A DNA stretch of 64,000 nt from Paenibacillus sp. FSL H8-0079 (GTDB taxonomy: Bacteria; Bacillota; Bacilli; Paenibacillales; Paenibacillaceae), in contig NZ_CP150300.1 in the NCBI RefSeq assembly GCF_037991315.1, positions 4,526,001-4,590,000 on the forward strand. The letters are read 5' to 3'. The stretch's first letter is position 1; the number at the start of each line of letters is the position of its first letter. The notes beneath the pieces were generated by a model. It searched no databases. It worked only from the letters and a program-made list of their open reading frames with translations, and was not told the origin of the DNA. The position numbers were made by a program, and so were the translations under genes. Of the stretch, positions 51,903 to 61,046 are shown piece by piece.

Positions 51903-52982
51903 GTGAAACGTCAATACGGCATCGTTGCCTTTATACTATGCATCATTGTATTCCTACAGCTCCCTTCAACCTATGCCCATGGAGAGTCTTCACCCGAGGA
52001 TACACGTGAAATATTGCAAAAAAGTCTATCCATCGTCGAAATCGATCATGAAATCGAACGCATCGCAGAAAGGCAGAAGCAGCTGGCTCAACAATACGAG
52101 ACATTATCCGTCCAGCTTCAGGAACAGGAACAACAGATACATATTCAGCAAGATCGGGCTGGGGCTGTGGTAAGGTCCTACTATACCGGTGAACGTGACA
52201 GTCTTCTCATGACGGTCCTGGGAGCCAGGTCATTCAAAGACCTGTTTGTACTGTATGATTATTATCAAATTATTATAGGACGGGATCAGGCTGTGCTAGA
52301 CAAATATCAGGACCGTTATCGCACCCTACAACAGACTTCCACTCAGATTCGTCAGACTACAGCAGAATTATCTGAAATGAAGACTAATCTTCAAAACCAG
52401 CGGGAACGTGTAGTCGTCCTGCAAAAAGAAGTGGACGCCCAAATAGCCACCAGCGGAGATGCGGCAGCGATTCAAAAACTGATGGATGAACTGACTCTCT
52501 ATTGGGAGAACATCGGCATCTATGAGGTGAAACGATATTTCAAAGCTTTGGCATCTGCCATGCAGAACCTTCCAGACTTTATTCAAGAGCAAAACGGAGG
52601 CATATCTACAACCGGAACAACGTATACAATTCGAATTGGCCAGGATGAGCTTAATGCGTTTCTTCGTTCCCAGAATTCCATCTTTGAAGACTTTGCTTTT
52701 AAGTTCAATCAGGATAAGATTACAGCTTCCGGTCAGCGGGATCAATTGCAACTAAGCATTGAAGGACATTATACGGTAGAAAATGAACCTCAAAACTCCA
52801 TACGTTTTCATGTGGACAAACTTGTATTCAATCAGCTTGAATTACCAGACACTACTCGCCGAATGCTGGAAAGAGAATTTGACCTTGGATTCTATCCACA
52901 GAAAATTCTGTCCTTTGTCAAAGCCACTGATGTATCAACAAGTGAGGGTGTACTGGAAGTAAAACTGGCTATATCTTTTTAG
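51903..52982 (+). CDS. Secreted coiled-coil protein, PcsB/CwlO-like N-terminus
   Basis: This 359-residue protein has a cleavable-looking signal peptide (residues 1-26, ending TYAHG). Residues 40-195 are coiled coil, interrupted by RSYYTGERDSLLMTVLGARS, a piece typical of the hinge in PcsB/CwlO-type wall-hydrolase regulators. The C-terminal 120 residues form a separate domain (IRIGQDELNAFLRSQNS, FNQDKITASGQ, HVDKLVFNQLELPD) reminiscent of lipid-binding-like DUF2140/DUF2993 domains. No hydrolase domain is present. The start is GTG with AAAGGAGA upstream. Function is unassigned; an envelope scaffold is inferred. Confidence 0.6.
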   Translation: MKRQYGIVAFILCIIVFLQLPSTYAHGESSPEDTREILQKSLSIVEIDHEIERIAERQKQLAQQYETLSVQLQEQEQQIHIQQDRAGAVVRSYYTGERDSLLMTVLGARSFKDLFVLYDYYQIIIGRDQAVLDKYQDRYRTLQQTSTQIRQTTAELSEMKTNLQNQRERVVVLQKEVDAQIATSGDAAAIQKLMDELTLYWENIGIYEVKRYFKALASAMQNLPDFIQEQNGGISTTGTTYTIRIGQDELNAFLRSQNSIFEDFAFKFNQDKITASGQRDQLQLSIEGHYTVENEPQNSIRFHVDKLVFNQLELPDTTRRMLEREFDLGFYPQKILSFVKATDVSTSEGVLEVKLAISF

Positions 52983-53041
52983 AGGGCTTCATTCCATCTT
53001 CTCGGTACTGAAAACCAAACTTTTTGAACACGAACTTAAAG

Positions 53042-54310
53042 TTAATTTTTCGCTCTAATACTATCTACGTATTGATTAGCTGTGATTTCTCCCTTTAAGA
53101 ATTGCTGCACATTTTTATGAAAATGGGTTATCACAGCATGACTTTCGGCCGTTGAAGCGGGGACATCTTCGGTTGAAAACCAGGATTGTCCCTTGGTCAT
53201 GTCATAACGTCCAGCAAGCTTCTCAGACTCCAAGTCCAGTTCCTGTTGCTTTGCAGGCAATCGATTAACCTGTTGGTACCATTTCAACTGTGTCGTAGCA
53301 GACGTCATGCCTTCAATCCATCTGCTGGCTTCCTCAGCCTCAACCGAACCGGCAGTAATAACAAGACTTCTGGACTCCACAGATTCCAAAGTTTCGAAAG
53401 TAATGTGCTCAAAAGAACCTTTATCAACTGCACTCTCTTGCTCTGTACTTAATAATTGCGATAACAATGTTACAACCATCGGTGTTCCGTTCTGGTCAGC
53501 AGTTGGAGAGAACTCGGGATTGGTAGATTGGCCCCTAATATAGGGCTGAATCTGATCCATTAACTGAATGCCCTGCTCAAGACCACTTATTTGCGGAGAA
53601 GTTTGCGAACGTTTAACTTGATCAGGTGCCATCCCCGGTTCAAAATGATTCAACCACGCACTCGTCCCGTACATATCACTCATGTTCATTGCAATTAACG
53701 GAATTCCTTCTGCCATGGATTGTTGAGTGAGTTTGGTCCATTGATCTTTACTGTGAGGTAACATCTCCAGACCAGCTTTCTTCAGAAATGAAGATTTTGC
53801 CGCCAGAATGTACGGGTCAAAATCAAATGGCATCCCCCATTGATAACCATTCCACTCTGTCATTCCACGTAGCCTGGCTACCGTCTCTCCAAGCGACTTT
53901 GATAATGTCGTACCGTTTAACGGATACAGATGCCCTTTTTTGGCATAGTATTGCACTTCCTCACTATCAAGCAGAACCACATCCCCGTTCTCCCCCAGTG
54001 AAAACTCAAGATCCAAAACACGCTTATATGTATCCGGCTTCTCATTCCGAAGATTAATCTCTACTAACTGTGAAGCAGCAACTTCTTTGGCTATCTTTTG
54101 AAATGCTTGAAACTCTTCATCCGACATGGCGACTACAATCTCCAGTGGGGCTTGAGCATCCTCATTACGGGAAGAAGAACCCGGAAAGGTATCCTTTTCC
54201 TGGTCTCGTTCCTGGTTGAGTTGTGAACCTCTGAAGTCAAAACTTGGAGACAGGATCGTTAACGAAAGCAGCAATACCGCGAACAAAACAACCTGATGTC
54301 TACGCTTCAT
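53042..54310 (-). CDS. Orphan solute-binding-like extracellular protein
   Basis: This 422-residue protein has an N-terminal signal or anchor (MKRRHQVVLFAVLLLSLTIL) without a lipobox cysteine. The body follows the CUT1-type binding-protein plan: IVVAMSDEEFQAFQKIAKEV, GDVVLLDSEEVQYYAKKGHLYPL, WNGYQWGMPFDFDPYILAAK and a long C-lobe. It has no permease or ATPase neighbours and runs convergently to the coiled-coil gene, so it may be a sensor partner or borrow another transporter. AGGAGGGG supports the ATG. Confidence 0.65.
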   Translation of the reverse strand: MKRRHQVVLFAVLLLSLTILSPSFDFRGSQLNQERDQEKDTFPGSSSRNEDAQAPLEIVVAMSDEEFQAFQKIAKEVAASQLVEINLRNEKPDTYKRVLDLEFSLGENGDVVLLDSEEVQYYAKKGHLYPLNGTTLSKSLGETVARLRGMTEWNGYQWGMPFDFDPYILAAKSSFLKKAGLEMLPHSKDQWTKLTQQSMAEGIPLIAMNMSDMYGTSAWLNHFEPGMAPDQVKRSQTSPQISGLEQGIQLMDQIQPYIRGQSTNPEFSPTADQNGTPMVVTLLSQLLSTEQESAVDKGSFEHITFETLESVESRSLVITAGSVEAEEASRWIEGMTSATTQLKWYQQVNRLPAKQQELDLESEKLAGRYDMTKGQSWFSTEDVPASTAESHAVITHFHKNVQQFLKGEITANQYVDSIRAKN

Positions 54311-54465
54311 TAACTCCCCTCCTTGTTCACCTAGTTTTTTCCTGCAGCAATTATTGTAACAAATAAGTAGTACTCTTGTCCTACCCTGCCGAAAAACACT
54401 TTTTCGGATTTTTGCATAATAAGAGCATACAGAGTTCTGTGCAATAACGCTTTCTTATTTTTTCA

Positions 54466-54494
54466 GCAAAAAGCCGACTCCAAGAGCCGGCTTT
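54466..54494 (-). terminator. Terminator of the PhoH/YlaK gene
   Basis: The stem AAAGCCG (54470-54476) with CGGCTTT (54488-54494) is followed on the minus strand by TTTTGCTG. It lies 38 nt after the stop. Confidence 0.7.
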
Positions 54495-54531
54495 AATAGC
54501 AACATTTTCCGGGAAATAAATCCCCTGAATT

Positions 54532-55866
54532 TTACAATAAATCAGCTGCAAGCTGTGCCAGCTTGGATCGTTCTCCTTTTTCGAGCATAATATGTCCGCT
54601 AATCCCCTCTTGTTTGAACCTTTCAACGATATACGTCAGACCGTTACTTGCAGAATCGAGATACGGATGGTCTATTTGCTCAGGGTCTCCCATCAAGATG
54701 ATTTTACTGCCTTCACCGACCCTTGATACGATCGTTTTCACTTCATGGCGGGACAGGTTCTGTGCTTCATCAATAATGATAAACTGTCCAGGTATCGATC
54801 TTCCACGAATATATGTTAGAGCCTCCACCTGAATACTGCCAAGCCCCATTAGAATTTTATCGATATCTCCGGATTTTTTGGTGTCAAACAAGAACTCTAA
54901 ATTATCATAAATCGGTTGCATCCATGGCCGGAGCTTTTCTTCCTTCTCACCAGGCAAGTAACCGATATCTTTCCCCATCGGAACGACAGGACGAGCGATC
55001 AACAGTTTCTTGTATTTATGATCATCCTCTACCTTAAGCAGACCTGCTGCAAGTGCCAGCAAGGTTTTTCCTGTTCCAGCTTTACCAGTGATGGTAACCA
55101 GCGGGATGTCATCATTCAAAAGCAGTTCCAGTGCCATGCGTTGTTGCGCGTTACGAGCGCTAATGCCCCAGACATTATCATTACTGAGGAAAAGCGGCTC
55201 CAGCTTCGTTCCCTCTGTATTCACTTTGAGCAAAGCCGATTTATTGGTTCCCATCTCATCCTTGAGAATGACGAATTCATTCGGATACAGCGAATAAGAC
55301 AACTGTAACGGTTTGATCGGTAAAAAACGATATGTGTAAAACTCATCAATCACTGACGGGTGAACTTTTAGGGCCGTATAACCTGGATATAACTCACTGA
55401 GTCCTGCCGTCCGATCTGATAAGTAATCCTGTGTGAACAGACCAAGTACATCCGCTTTGATACGCACCAGTACATCTTTACTGACCAGCACCACCTGACG
55501 TTCGACTACTTCCTTCTCATTCTCCTCAATCTGATAATTCAGTGCGACGGCCAAAATGCGATTATCATTGGACACTTCACCAAACATTTCCTGAACTTTC
55601 ACGAAACTCCGATGATTCAGCTCTACTTTCAGATTACCTCCATTAGCCAAAGGCACCCCACTGTGCAGGTGACCCAGCTCACGTAATCCATCCAAAAGTC
55701 TGGATACATTACGGGCATTACGCCCAATCTCATCGGCATTTCTTTTTTTGGAGTCGATCTCCTCCAGTACAACCGCGGGAATGATTACCTCATGTTCCTC
55801 AAAGGCAAATATGGCATTGGGGTCATGCAGAAGCACGTTGGTATCCAATACAAAAATCTTTTTCAT
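54532..55866 (-). CDS. PIN domain-PhoH ATPase (YlaK family)
   Basis: This 444-residue two-domain protein begins with a PIN-type RNase domain (KIFVLDTNVLLHDPNA, EEIDSKKRNADEIGRNAR, residues 1-135) and ends with a PhoH ATPase domain (about 240-444) carrying Walker A TITGKAGTGKTLLALA and Walker B FIIIDEAQNLSRHEVKTI. PhoH2-type proteins couple a helicase to RNA cleavage; the role in spore formers is not settled. A GGAGGGG site precedes the ATG. It lies divergent from the YlaJ-like gene, as ylaK and ylaJ adjoin in Bacillus. Confidence 0.9.
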   Translation of the reverse strand: MKKIFVLDTNVLLHDPNAIFAFEEHEVIIPAVVLEEIDSKKRNADEIGRNARNVSRLLDGLRELGHLHSGVPLANGGNLKVELNHRSFVKVQEMFGEVSNDNRILAVALNYQIEENEKEVVERQVVLVSKDVLVRIKADVLGLFTQDYLSDRTAGLSELYPGYTALKVHPSVIDEFYTYRFLPIKPLQLSYSLYPNEFVILKDEMGTNKSALLKVNTEGTKLEPLFLSNDNVWGISARNAQQRMALELLLNDDIPLVTITGKAGTGKTLLALAAGLLKVEDDHKYKKLLIARPVVPMGKDIGYLPGEKEEKLRPWMQPIYDNLEFLFDTKKSGDIDKILMGLGSIQVEALTYIRGRSIPGQFIIIDEAQNLSRHEVKTIVSRVGEGSKIILMGDPEQIDHPYLDSASNGLTYIVERFKQEGISGHIMLEKGERSKLAQLAADLL

Positions 55867-55946
55867 TCAATCCCCTCCAAAGCGGCGTCGTTAAAGGCAT
55901 GGATAGTGTGATCTTTCAGCAGCGGCATGGACAATCATGATCCCAT

Positions 55947-55976
55947 ACATAAATGTATTCGACTAGGGCAAAATAA
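55947..55976 (+). promoter_or_regulatory. Candidate sigma-F/G promoter of the YlaJ-like gene
   Basis: ACATA (55947-55951), a 15-nt spacer and GGCAAAATAA (55967-55976) resemble the forespore consensus GYWTA / GGNNANANTW with one mismatch in each element. It lies about 42 nt before the start. Confidence 0.4.
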
Positions 55977-56018
55977 TTGTCAACCATTCTGAAAAACTCC
56001 AAGAAAGGATGAACATTT

Positions 56019-56714
56019 ATGAAAATATGGGTATGCACACTGCTTCTGATCTTTATACTTACAGGTTGCAACAGTCCCACACGCAACGCTTCGCCGAATC
56101 AGGGTACACATGCAAAAGGTTACGGAGGAAATGTAACAACTCAGCAAGATCAAAGGAAAGGATCTCACATGCTCAATGCACAGGAAGATCGGATGAACCC
56201 TTCACGTCTGAACCGTCTCAATGAAAATACGGGTGAAGTCCATGATACCAACATTGCGGATGATGCAGAGAATAGCCGGATGCCAAATGAAAAACGGATT
56301 AATCATCTTAAAGCCCTTGCCAAGCAAGTCGAAGGTGTTGAAGATGCGAACTGCGTCATACTCGGTAATACAGCCGTAGTTGGCATTGATGTTGATGGTG
56401 AACTGGAACGTGCTCGAGTAGGTACCATTAAGTACTCTGTAGCCGAGGCACTTCGCAAAGACCCCGAAGGCGTAGATTCCATTGTTACTGCAGATGCGGA
56501 TGTCACTGAACGAATTAAAGAAATTGGTGAACATATTCGTCAAGGACACCCGATCTCCGGTTTTGCTTCAGAACTCGCTGACATGGTGGGACGCATTATT
56601 CCCCAACTACCAAAAGACGTCAAAGTCCGTCAAAATCCGGATGAACATGAGAATCCAGAACAACAAATGCAGCAGCTGCATTCATCGGACAAAAAACAAC
56701 AAAAAGCCCAGTGA
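56019..56714 (+). CDS. YhcN/YlaJ family sporulation lipoprotein
   Basis: This 231-residue lipoprotein has a short signal with lipobox LTGC (Cys17), a hydrophilic linker, and the YhcN/YlaJ domain (about residues 95-200): HLKALAKQVEGVEDANCVIL, GNTAVVGIDVDGELE and DSIVTADADVTERIKEIGEH. Such proteins are made in the forespore and found in spore membranes. AAAGGA precedes the ATG. The C-terminus is Gln/Lys-rich, and the last codons form one arm of the convergent terminator. Confidence 0.88.
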   Translation: MKIWVCTLLLIFILTGCNSPTRNASPNQGTHAKGYGGNVTTQQDQRKGSHMLNAQEDRMNPSRLNRLNENTGEVHDTNIADDAENSRMPNEKRINHLKALAKQVEGVEDANCVILGNTAVVGIDVDGELERARVGTIKYSVAEALRKDPEGVDSIVTADADVTERIKEIGEHIRQGHPISGFASELADMVGRIIPQLPKDVKVRQNPDEHENPEQQMQQLHSSDKKQQKAQ

Positions 56715-56733
56715 TCTCTCACTAGGCTTTTTT
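56700..56733. terminator. Bidirectional terminator overlapping both gene ends
   Basis: AAAAAGCC-AGTGA (56701-56714) pairs with TCACT-GGCTTTTT (56719-56732) around a TCTC loop, with T/A runs on both sides. The arms include the final codons and stops of the convergent YlaJ-like and YlaL-like genes. Confidence 0.85.
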
Positions 56734-57174
56734 CATGGCAGCAAAAACCTGCTCATCTAATTTCTCAGCAGCACGCTGATCATATATTTTGACATATTGA
56801 GGCACAGAAGACAGTTGAGCGCCGTAAAACAGAGCATTCCTCACCGCTTCAATCGTAATGTCGAAACAGCACATATTAAATGGAACATCCTGCAGCGGAT
56901 CTTGTCGTACCGCAGCACGTCCGTTCACTGCGTACACCGTCTCTTCTCCAAAGACAGTAACTGTAATGAGCGGATTCTTAATCATGTTGTTTACTAAGCG
57001 TGAACGATGATCGATCGCTACACGAAACGTAGAAGCATTCTCCGCATAAATCCAGGAGATGGCTGTTGAAGTCGGACCTCCGGATTCTACATCCACTGTG
57101 CTCAGAAGCACAAAGGTCTCATTCTTGAATTGCTGTAAAAGAGAATCAGTTAATTGTGTGACGGCTTCGGACAT
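56722..57174 (-). CDS. Pyridoxamine 5'-phosphate oxidase-like protein (YlaL-like)
   Basis: This 150-residue split-barrel flavin-binding-type protein shows FVLLSTVDVESGGPTSTAIS, VAIDHRSRLVNNMIKNP and VTVFGEETVYAVNGRAAV. The family includes FMN or heme binders of varied function, so a substrate cannot be named. Its position beside YlaJ and YlaK types matches ylaL of Bacillus. It has its own extended -10 promoter and a GGGGGC site before the ATG. Confidence 0.8.
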   Translation of the reverse strand: MSEAVTQLTDSLLQQFKNETFVLLSTVDVESGGPTSTAISWIYAENASTFRVAIDHRSRLVNNMIKNPLITVTVFGEETVYAVNGRAAVRQDPLQDVPFNMCCFDITIEAVRNALFYGAQLSSVPQYVKIYDQRAAEKLDEQVFAAMKKA

Positions 57175-57225
57175 TCAACCAGCCCCCTAACCTTCTTTAT
57201 GCAATTCTTAAACTTGGTTTATGTT

Positions 57226-57255
57226 ATTATAGCATACCAATTAGCGTGCTTCCAA
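57226..57255 (-). promoter_or_regulatory. Extended -10 promoter of the YlaL-like gene
   Basis: TTGGAA (57250-57255), an 18-nt spacer and TATAAT (57226-57231) preceded by TGC on the minus strand, about 50 nt before the start. Confidence 0.7.
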
Positions 57256-57272
57256 TCCCAAAAGAATGAAGG

Positions 57273-58334
57273 TTATTCGGCTGAAGGTGAAGTCGTTACT
57301 TTACCTGAAAGTGTATCTTGCAAAGCCTGCTTTGCATTGGCGAGTTCCGTCTCATTAATATACACATATGGACTTCTCCACTCTCCGGTAACCGGAGTAT
57401 AATGCACATCCGAGGTAGATATGTTCCAATACGTCGAGATAAAGTTTTTCATTTGTTCCGATTCCACATCTGTCGTCATGTTATCATCCACTGCACCAAT
57501 CACTTTGCTAATCTTCGTAATGCCTCCAAGAGATTTCATCTGATCCAGCATAGAGTTCAGCACTTGGTTTTGACGTTTGTTACGATCAAAGTCGTTGGAT
57601 TCAGCAGTCTTTGGATCACAATTGGATTTCCGGTAACGAACAAAGTCCAGTGCCGCTTTACCATCGAGATGTTGTGCGCCAGCGACCAGATTGATATCCG
57701 TACCGTCGGCTGTATCTCTGTAACACATATTTTTATCCACAGTCACATCCACGCCACCTACAGCATTGACAGCATCACGGAACGCCTGGAAATTCAGGAC
57801 GGTTGTATAATTAATATCTACATCCAAATACTTGCCCATCATTTCTTTCATCTGATCCTCTGCATTTTTGCCGGAGGTTTTTTCCTGTGCTTTGAACCTT
57901 GGATAATAGGAGTTCAGCTTGTTGGATTTGTAGCCATCCAATTGAATACGTGTGTCTCGTGGCAAAGATACAATGGTTGCCGTCTTGGTATCCGGATTCA
58001 ACGAAGCTACCATAACGACATCCGAGAGATACGTACCAGTTTCCGGACGGTTATCCGTACCAAGCAACAACATCGTGATCGGTTTGGTTGTGGCTGACAT
58101 CCCCGGAGGTACCGGTTTGTCGATGCCTGTATCCACGACTTGATTGTATACCCAATACGCATATCCGCCGCCTACCACAATGGCAATAACCAATAGACTC
58201 AAAAAGATTCTGCCAAAAGCATTCATTCTCTTTTTCTTCTTAGGTTGCTTTCCCTTGCCATTCTTCGACCCAGAAGCGCCGGATTGCGTCGGTGCCTGTC
58301 TCCGTGGAGGCAGTCCGTTCGAATTCGAGTTCAT
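57273..58334 (-). CDS. LytR-CpsA-Psr (LCP) family wall polymer transferase
   Basis: This 353-residue protein has a basic Gly/Lys-rich cytoplasmic tail, one membrane span (FLSLLVIAIVVGGGYAYW, about residues 48-66) and an external LCP domain with MLLLGTDNRPETGTYLSDVV, SLPRDTRIQL and ALDFVRYRKSNCD, the Asp/Arg sites that bind polyprenyl pyrophosphate. LCP enzymes attach teichoic acids or other glycopolymers to peptidoglycan. AAAGGTG at 8 nt supports the ATG. Products of the lipid-sugar operon at 647-4219 could in principle decorate such polymers; that link is speculative. Confidence 0.92.
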   Translation of the reverse strand: MNSNSNGLPPRRQAPTQSGASGSKNGKGKQPKKKKRMNAFGRIFLSLLVIAIVVGGGYAYWVYNQVVDTGIDKPVPPGMSATTKPITMLLLGTDNRPETGTYLSDVVMVASLNPDTKTATIVSLPRDTRIQLDGYKSNKLNSYYPRFKAQEKTSGKNAEDQMKEMMGKYLDVDINYTTVLNFQAFRDAVNAVGGVDVTVDKNMCYRDTADGTDINLVAGAQHLDGKAALDFVRYRKSNCDPKTAESNDFDRNKRQNQVLNSMLDQMKSLGGITKISKVIGAVDDNMTTDVESEQMKNFISTYWNISTSDVHYTPVTGEWRSPYVYINETELANAKQALQDTLSGKVTTSPSAE

Positions 58335-58377
58335 ATCTTCAACACCTTTATCACATCTGTTTTTGTCTAAATAAAAG

Positions 58378-58412
58378 ACAACCGCTTTCCCTAAGGAAAA
58401 CGGATGGTCTGT
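58378..58412 (-). terminator. Weak terminator after the YlaH-like gene
   Basis: The imperfect stem CCGCTTTCC (58382-58390) with GGAAAACGG (58395-58403) is followed on the minus strand by TTGTCTTTTATTTAG. Confidence 0.4.
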
Positions 58413-58424
58413 ACAAGACAGGAT

Positions 58425-58721
58425 TTATGAGTTTCGAGCGGCAGCTTCCGCTTTTTTCTTTTGACGACCTTCAATAAAATAACGCACTCTCACTAATAAC
58501 ATCAAACCAACCGCCACCAACAAACATTGAATGATGGGAAGCTTGTCGATTTGAAAAATAAGAAGCATGAATGTGCCCATCGCCATCAATATATAGAGAA
58601 CGATTTCCTTACCAAGCGGCAATTTCTGACGTACCCGAAACACCTTGTTATATACGTAAGTAATCAATACAAAGATGACGATGTAGGCTACGATCGGGTT
58701 TGACGCGAACCATGCTTGCAT
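58425..58721 (-). CDS. YlaH-like membrane protein
   Basis: This 98-residue protein has three hydrophobic segments (VAYIVIFVLITYVYNKVF, YILMAMGTFMLLIFQID, QCLLVAVGLMLLVRV) and a basic, Ala/Lys-rich tail. Size, topology and position just downstream of typA match YlaH of Bacillus. AAGGAG precedes the ATG by 10 nt. Function is unknown. Confidence 0.8.
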   Translation of the reverse strand: MQAWFASNPIVAYIVIFVLITYVYNKVFRVRQKLPLGKEIVLYILMAMGTFMLLIFQIDKLPIIQCLLVAVGLMLLVRVRYFIEGRQKKKAEAAARNS

Positions 58722-59025
58722 GCACAGCCAGCTCCTTTCGTTATCATGCTAGGATATAAGTTAACTGGTTAATGGAGCACCACCAACTACATTAATTACA
58801 AAGCTCTGCATGTGACCGTTTCGGATTCGGATCGTTCTTTTGGTCGCTGTTATCCCCAGATTTTTTTGATCCATTTTTCAATGGTAAAATCCGGGGATAA
58901 AGGCGAACGCTTCGCTCCTACAGAATCGATTCCGTATCCTCCACTACTTTAGTGGGTTGTAATCAACGCCGATGGTGCATATGTGTTCCATCAAACATTA
59001 ACTTATATAGTTTATTTTGTTGTTA
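58722..59025. other. typA-ylaH intergenic region with nested palindrome
   Basis: There is no gene in these 304 nt. A long imperfect inverted repeat (TTATCCCCAGATTTT at 58851-58865 and AAAATCCGGGGATAA at 58887-58901, one mismatch) encloses a second hairpin CCAT/ATGG (58872-58885). It is followed at once by a GCGAA/TTCGC hairpin (58903-58915). There is no T run, so it does not look like the typA terminator. Confidence 0.6.
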
Positions 59026-60870
59026 TTAGGATTTTGAAGCCATTTTGCGTTGTTTTTCTGCACGTTCACGCTCGGATTTGTTCAGGATCTTCTTACGAAG
59101 ACGAATAGATTTTGGTGTAATCTCACAATATTCATCTTCATTCAGATATTCAAGTGCCTGTTCCAACGAGAAGATAATCGGAGTTTTAATTTTAACCGTA
59201 TCATCTTTACCAGAAGAACGAACGTTAGTCAGTTGTTTTTCTTTGCAGATGTTAACAACGATATCATTGTCACGTGTATGTTCACCAACAATCATACCTT
59301 CGTAGATTTCAGTACCCGGCTCCAAGAAGAGCGTACCACGATCCTCAACGCCCATCATTCCATAGAACGTAGATGTACCAGTTTCAGTTGAGATCAGTAC
59401 ACCTTGGTGACGTCCACCCACTTGACCGGACACTACTGGAGCGTAGCTGTCAAATGCATGGTTCATAACACCGTAACCACGAGTCAAAGTCAGGAAGTTG
59501 GTGCTATATCCGATCAAACCACGTGCTGGAATCAGGAACTCCAGACGTACTTGTCCACTACCAGTGTTGACCATGTTAACCATCTCTGCTTTACGTGCGC
59601 CCAGGCTCTCCATTACGGAACCCATGCTCTCTTCAGGGATATCAATCAACAAGCGCTCAACCGGTTCCATTTTCTTACCGTCAACTTCTCTTACGATAAC
59701 TTCTGGTTTGGATACTTGAAGCTCATATCCTTCACGACGCATATTTTCAATCAGGATACCCAAGTGAAGCTCACCACGTCCGGAAACGACAAATGCATCC
59801 GGGCTATCCGTTTCGTCAACACGAAGGGAAACGTCTGTTTCCAACTCTTTGAACAAACGCTCACGAAGTTTACGGGAAGTTACCCATTTACCTTCACGAC
59901 CTGCGAATGGACTGTTGTTCACGAGGAACGTCATTTGCAGTGTAGGCTCATCAATTTTCAAAACTGGAAGTGCTTCTGGGTTATTCGGATCAGCGATGGT
60001 TTCACCAATGTTGATGTCCTTGATTCCTGCAATCGCAACGATGTCGCCTGCTCCTGCTTCTTCTGTCTCCACACGCTTGAGACCTTGGAAACCAAACAGT
60101 TTCTCGATACGTGCAGTTTTGCTTTTACCATCACGCATAATAACCGTTACCGATTGTCCTTGACGGATCACACCGCGGTTAACACGACCAATGGCAATAC
60201 GGCCAAGGTATTCATTGTAGTCCATCAAAGTAACGAGGAATTGAAGTGGCTCTTCAACATTCTCTGTTGGGTGAGGGATATGACTAACGATCGTATTGTA
60301 GATCGCCATCATGTTGTCGTCCTGTTTCGCAGGATCATTATCCATGCTGGATGTTCCGTTCAATGCGGAAGCATATACAACAGGGAATTCAAGTTGTTGA
60401 TCGTTGGCACCCAGTTCAATGAACAGGTCCAGTACTTCATCAATAACCTCAGTCGGACGAGCCGCTGGACGGTCAATTTTATTTACAACAACGATTGGTG
60501 TCAGGTTGTGCTCCAGTGCTTTACGAAGTACGAACTTCGTTTGTGGCATACAGCCTTCATATGCATCAACAACGAGCAATACGCCGTCAACCATTTTCAT
60601 GATACGTTCCACTTCACCACCGAAGTCGGCGTGTCCTGGTGTATCCACAATGTTGATCAGGTAATCTTTATAAGTTATAGCCGTGTTTTTGGCCAAAATC
60701 GTAATACCGCGTTCACGCTCCAAATCGTTGGAGTCCATTGCGCGCTCCTGTACCGTTTCGTGATCACGGAAAGTACCGGATTGCTGGAGCAACTTGTCGA
60801 CGAGCGTAGTTTTCCCGTGGTCGACGTGGGCAATAATCGCAATATTGCGAATGTGTTCTCTTGAATGCAT
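59026..60870 (-). CDS. typA: Translational GTPase TypA/BipA
   Basis: This 614-residue ribosome-associated GTPase acts in 50S assembly and stress adaptation. The G domain has [17 protein letters not shown] (G1), [11 protein letters not shown] (G2), [11 protein letters not shown] (G3) and NKIDRP (G4); EF-G-like domains and the TypA-specific C-terminal domain follow. A TTG-led frame reaches 60900, but the family start [12 protein letters not shown] is the ATG at 60870; its ribosome binding site is weak (GGA at 8 nt). It corresponds to ylaG, upstream of the YlaH-like gene. Confidence 0.95.
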   Translation of the reverse strand: MHSREHIRNIAIIAHVDHGKTTLVDKLLQQSGTFRDHETVQERAMDSNDLERERGITILAKNTAITYKDYLINIVDTPGHADFGGEVERIMKMVDGVLLVVDAYEGCMPQTKFVLRKALEHNLTPIVVVNKIDRPAARPTEVIDEVLDLFIELGANDQQLEFPVVYASALNGTSSMDNDPAKQDDNMMAIYNTIVSHIPHPTENVEEPLQFLVTLMDYNEYLGRIAIGRVNRGVIRQGQSVTVIMRDGKSKTARIEKLFGFQGLKRVETEEAGAGDIVAIAGIKDINIGETIADPNNPEALPVLKIDEPTLQMTFLVNNSPFAGREGKWVTSRKLRERLFKELETDVSLRVDETDSPDAFVVSGRGELHLGILIENMRREGYELQVSKPEVIVREVDGKKMEPVERLLIDIPEESMGSVMESLGARKAEMVNMVNTGSGQVRLEFLIPARGLIGYSTNFLTLTRGYGVMNHAFDSYAPVVSGQVGGRHQGVLISTETGTSTFYGMMGVEDRGTLFLEPGTEIYEGMIVGEHTRDNDIVVNICKEKQLTNVRSSGKDDTVKIKTPIIFSLEQALEYLNEDEYCEITPKSIRLRKKILNKSERERAEKQRKMASKS

Positions 60871-60939
60871 GGTTTGTATCCATATCCTTTCCAATTTCAA
60901 TTCTTATCTACTAAACTTCCCGCAATTTCGCAGGTTACT

Positions 60940-61015
60940 CACAAAATAAGCGTCGGTGATATCCCGACGCATGTCTATATCCCTTATATTATAGTTGATC
61001 ATAGGTAAAAATCAA
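60940..61015 (-). promoter_or_regulatory. typA promoter and hairpin-bearing leader
   Basis: TTGATT (61010-61015), a 16-nt spacer and a perfect TATAAT (60988-60993) on the minus strand. About 10 nt into the transcript is a GCGTCGG/CCGACGC hairpin (60950-60970) followed by TTATTTTG, then a second small C/G hairpin. This may be a 5' stabiliser or a weak attenuator. Confidence 0.6.
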
Positions 61016-61046
61016 GATATTTCGCATGAAAAGACCACTGGGAATG

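Noticed and set aside
59404..60864. 486-codon open frame on the plus strand
   Set aside because: It is antisense to typA, whose GTPase motifs are intact; the translation shows no recognisable domain.
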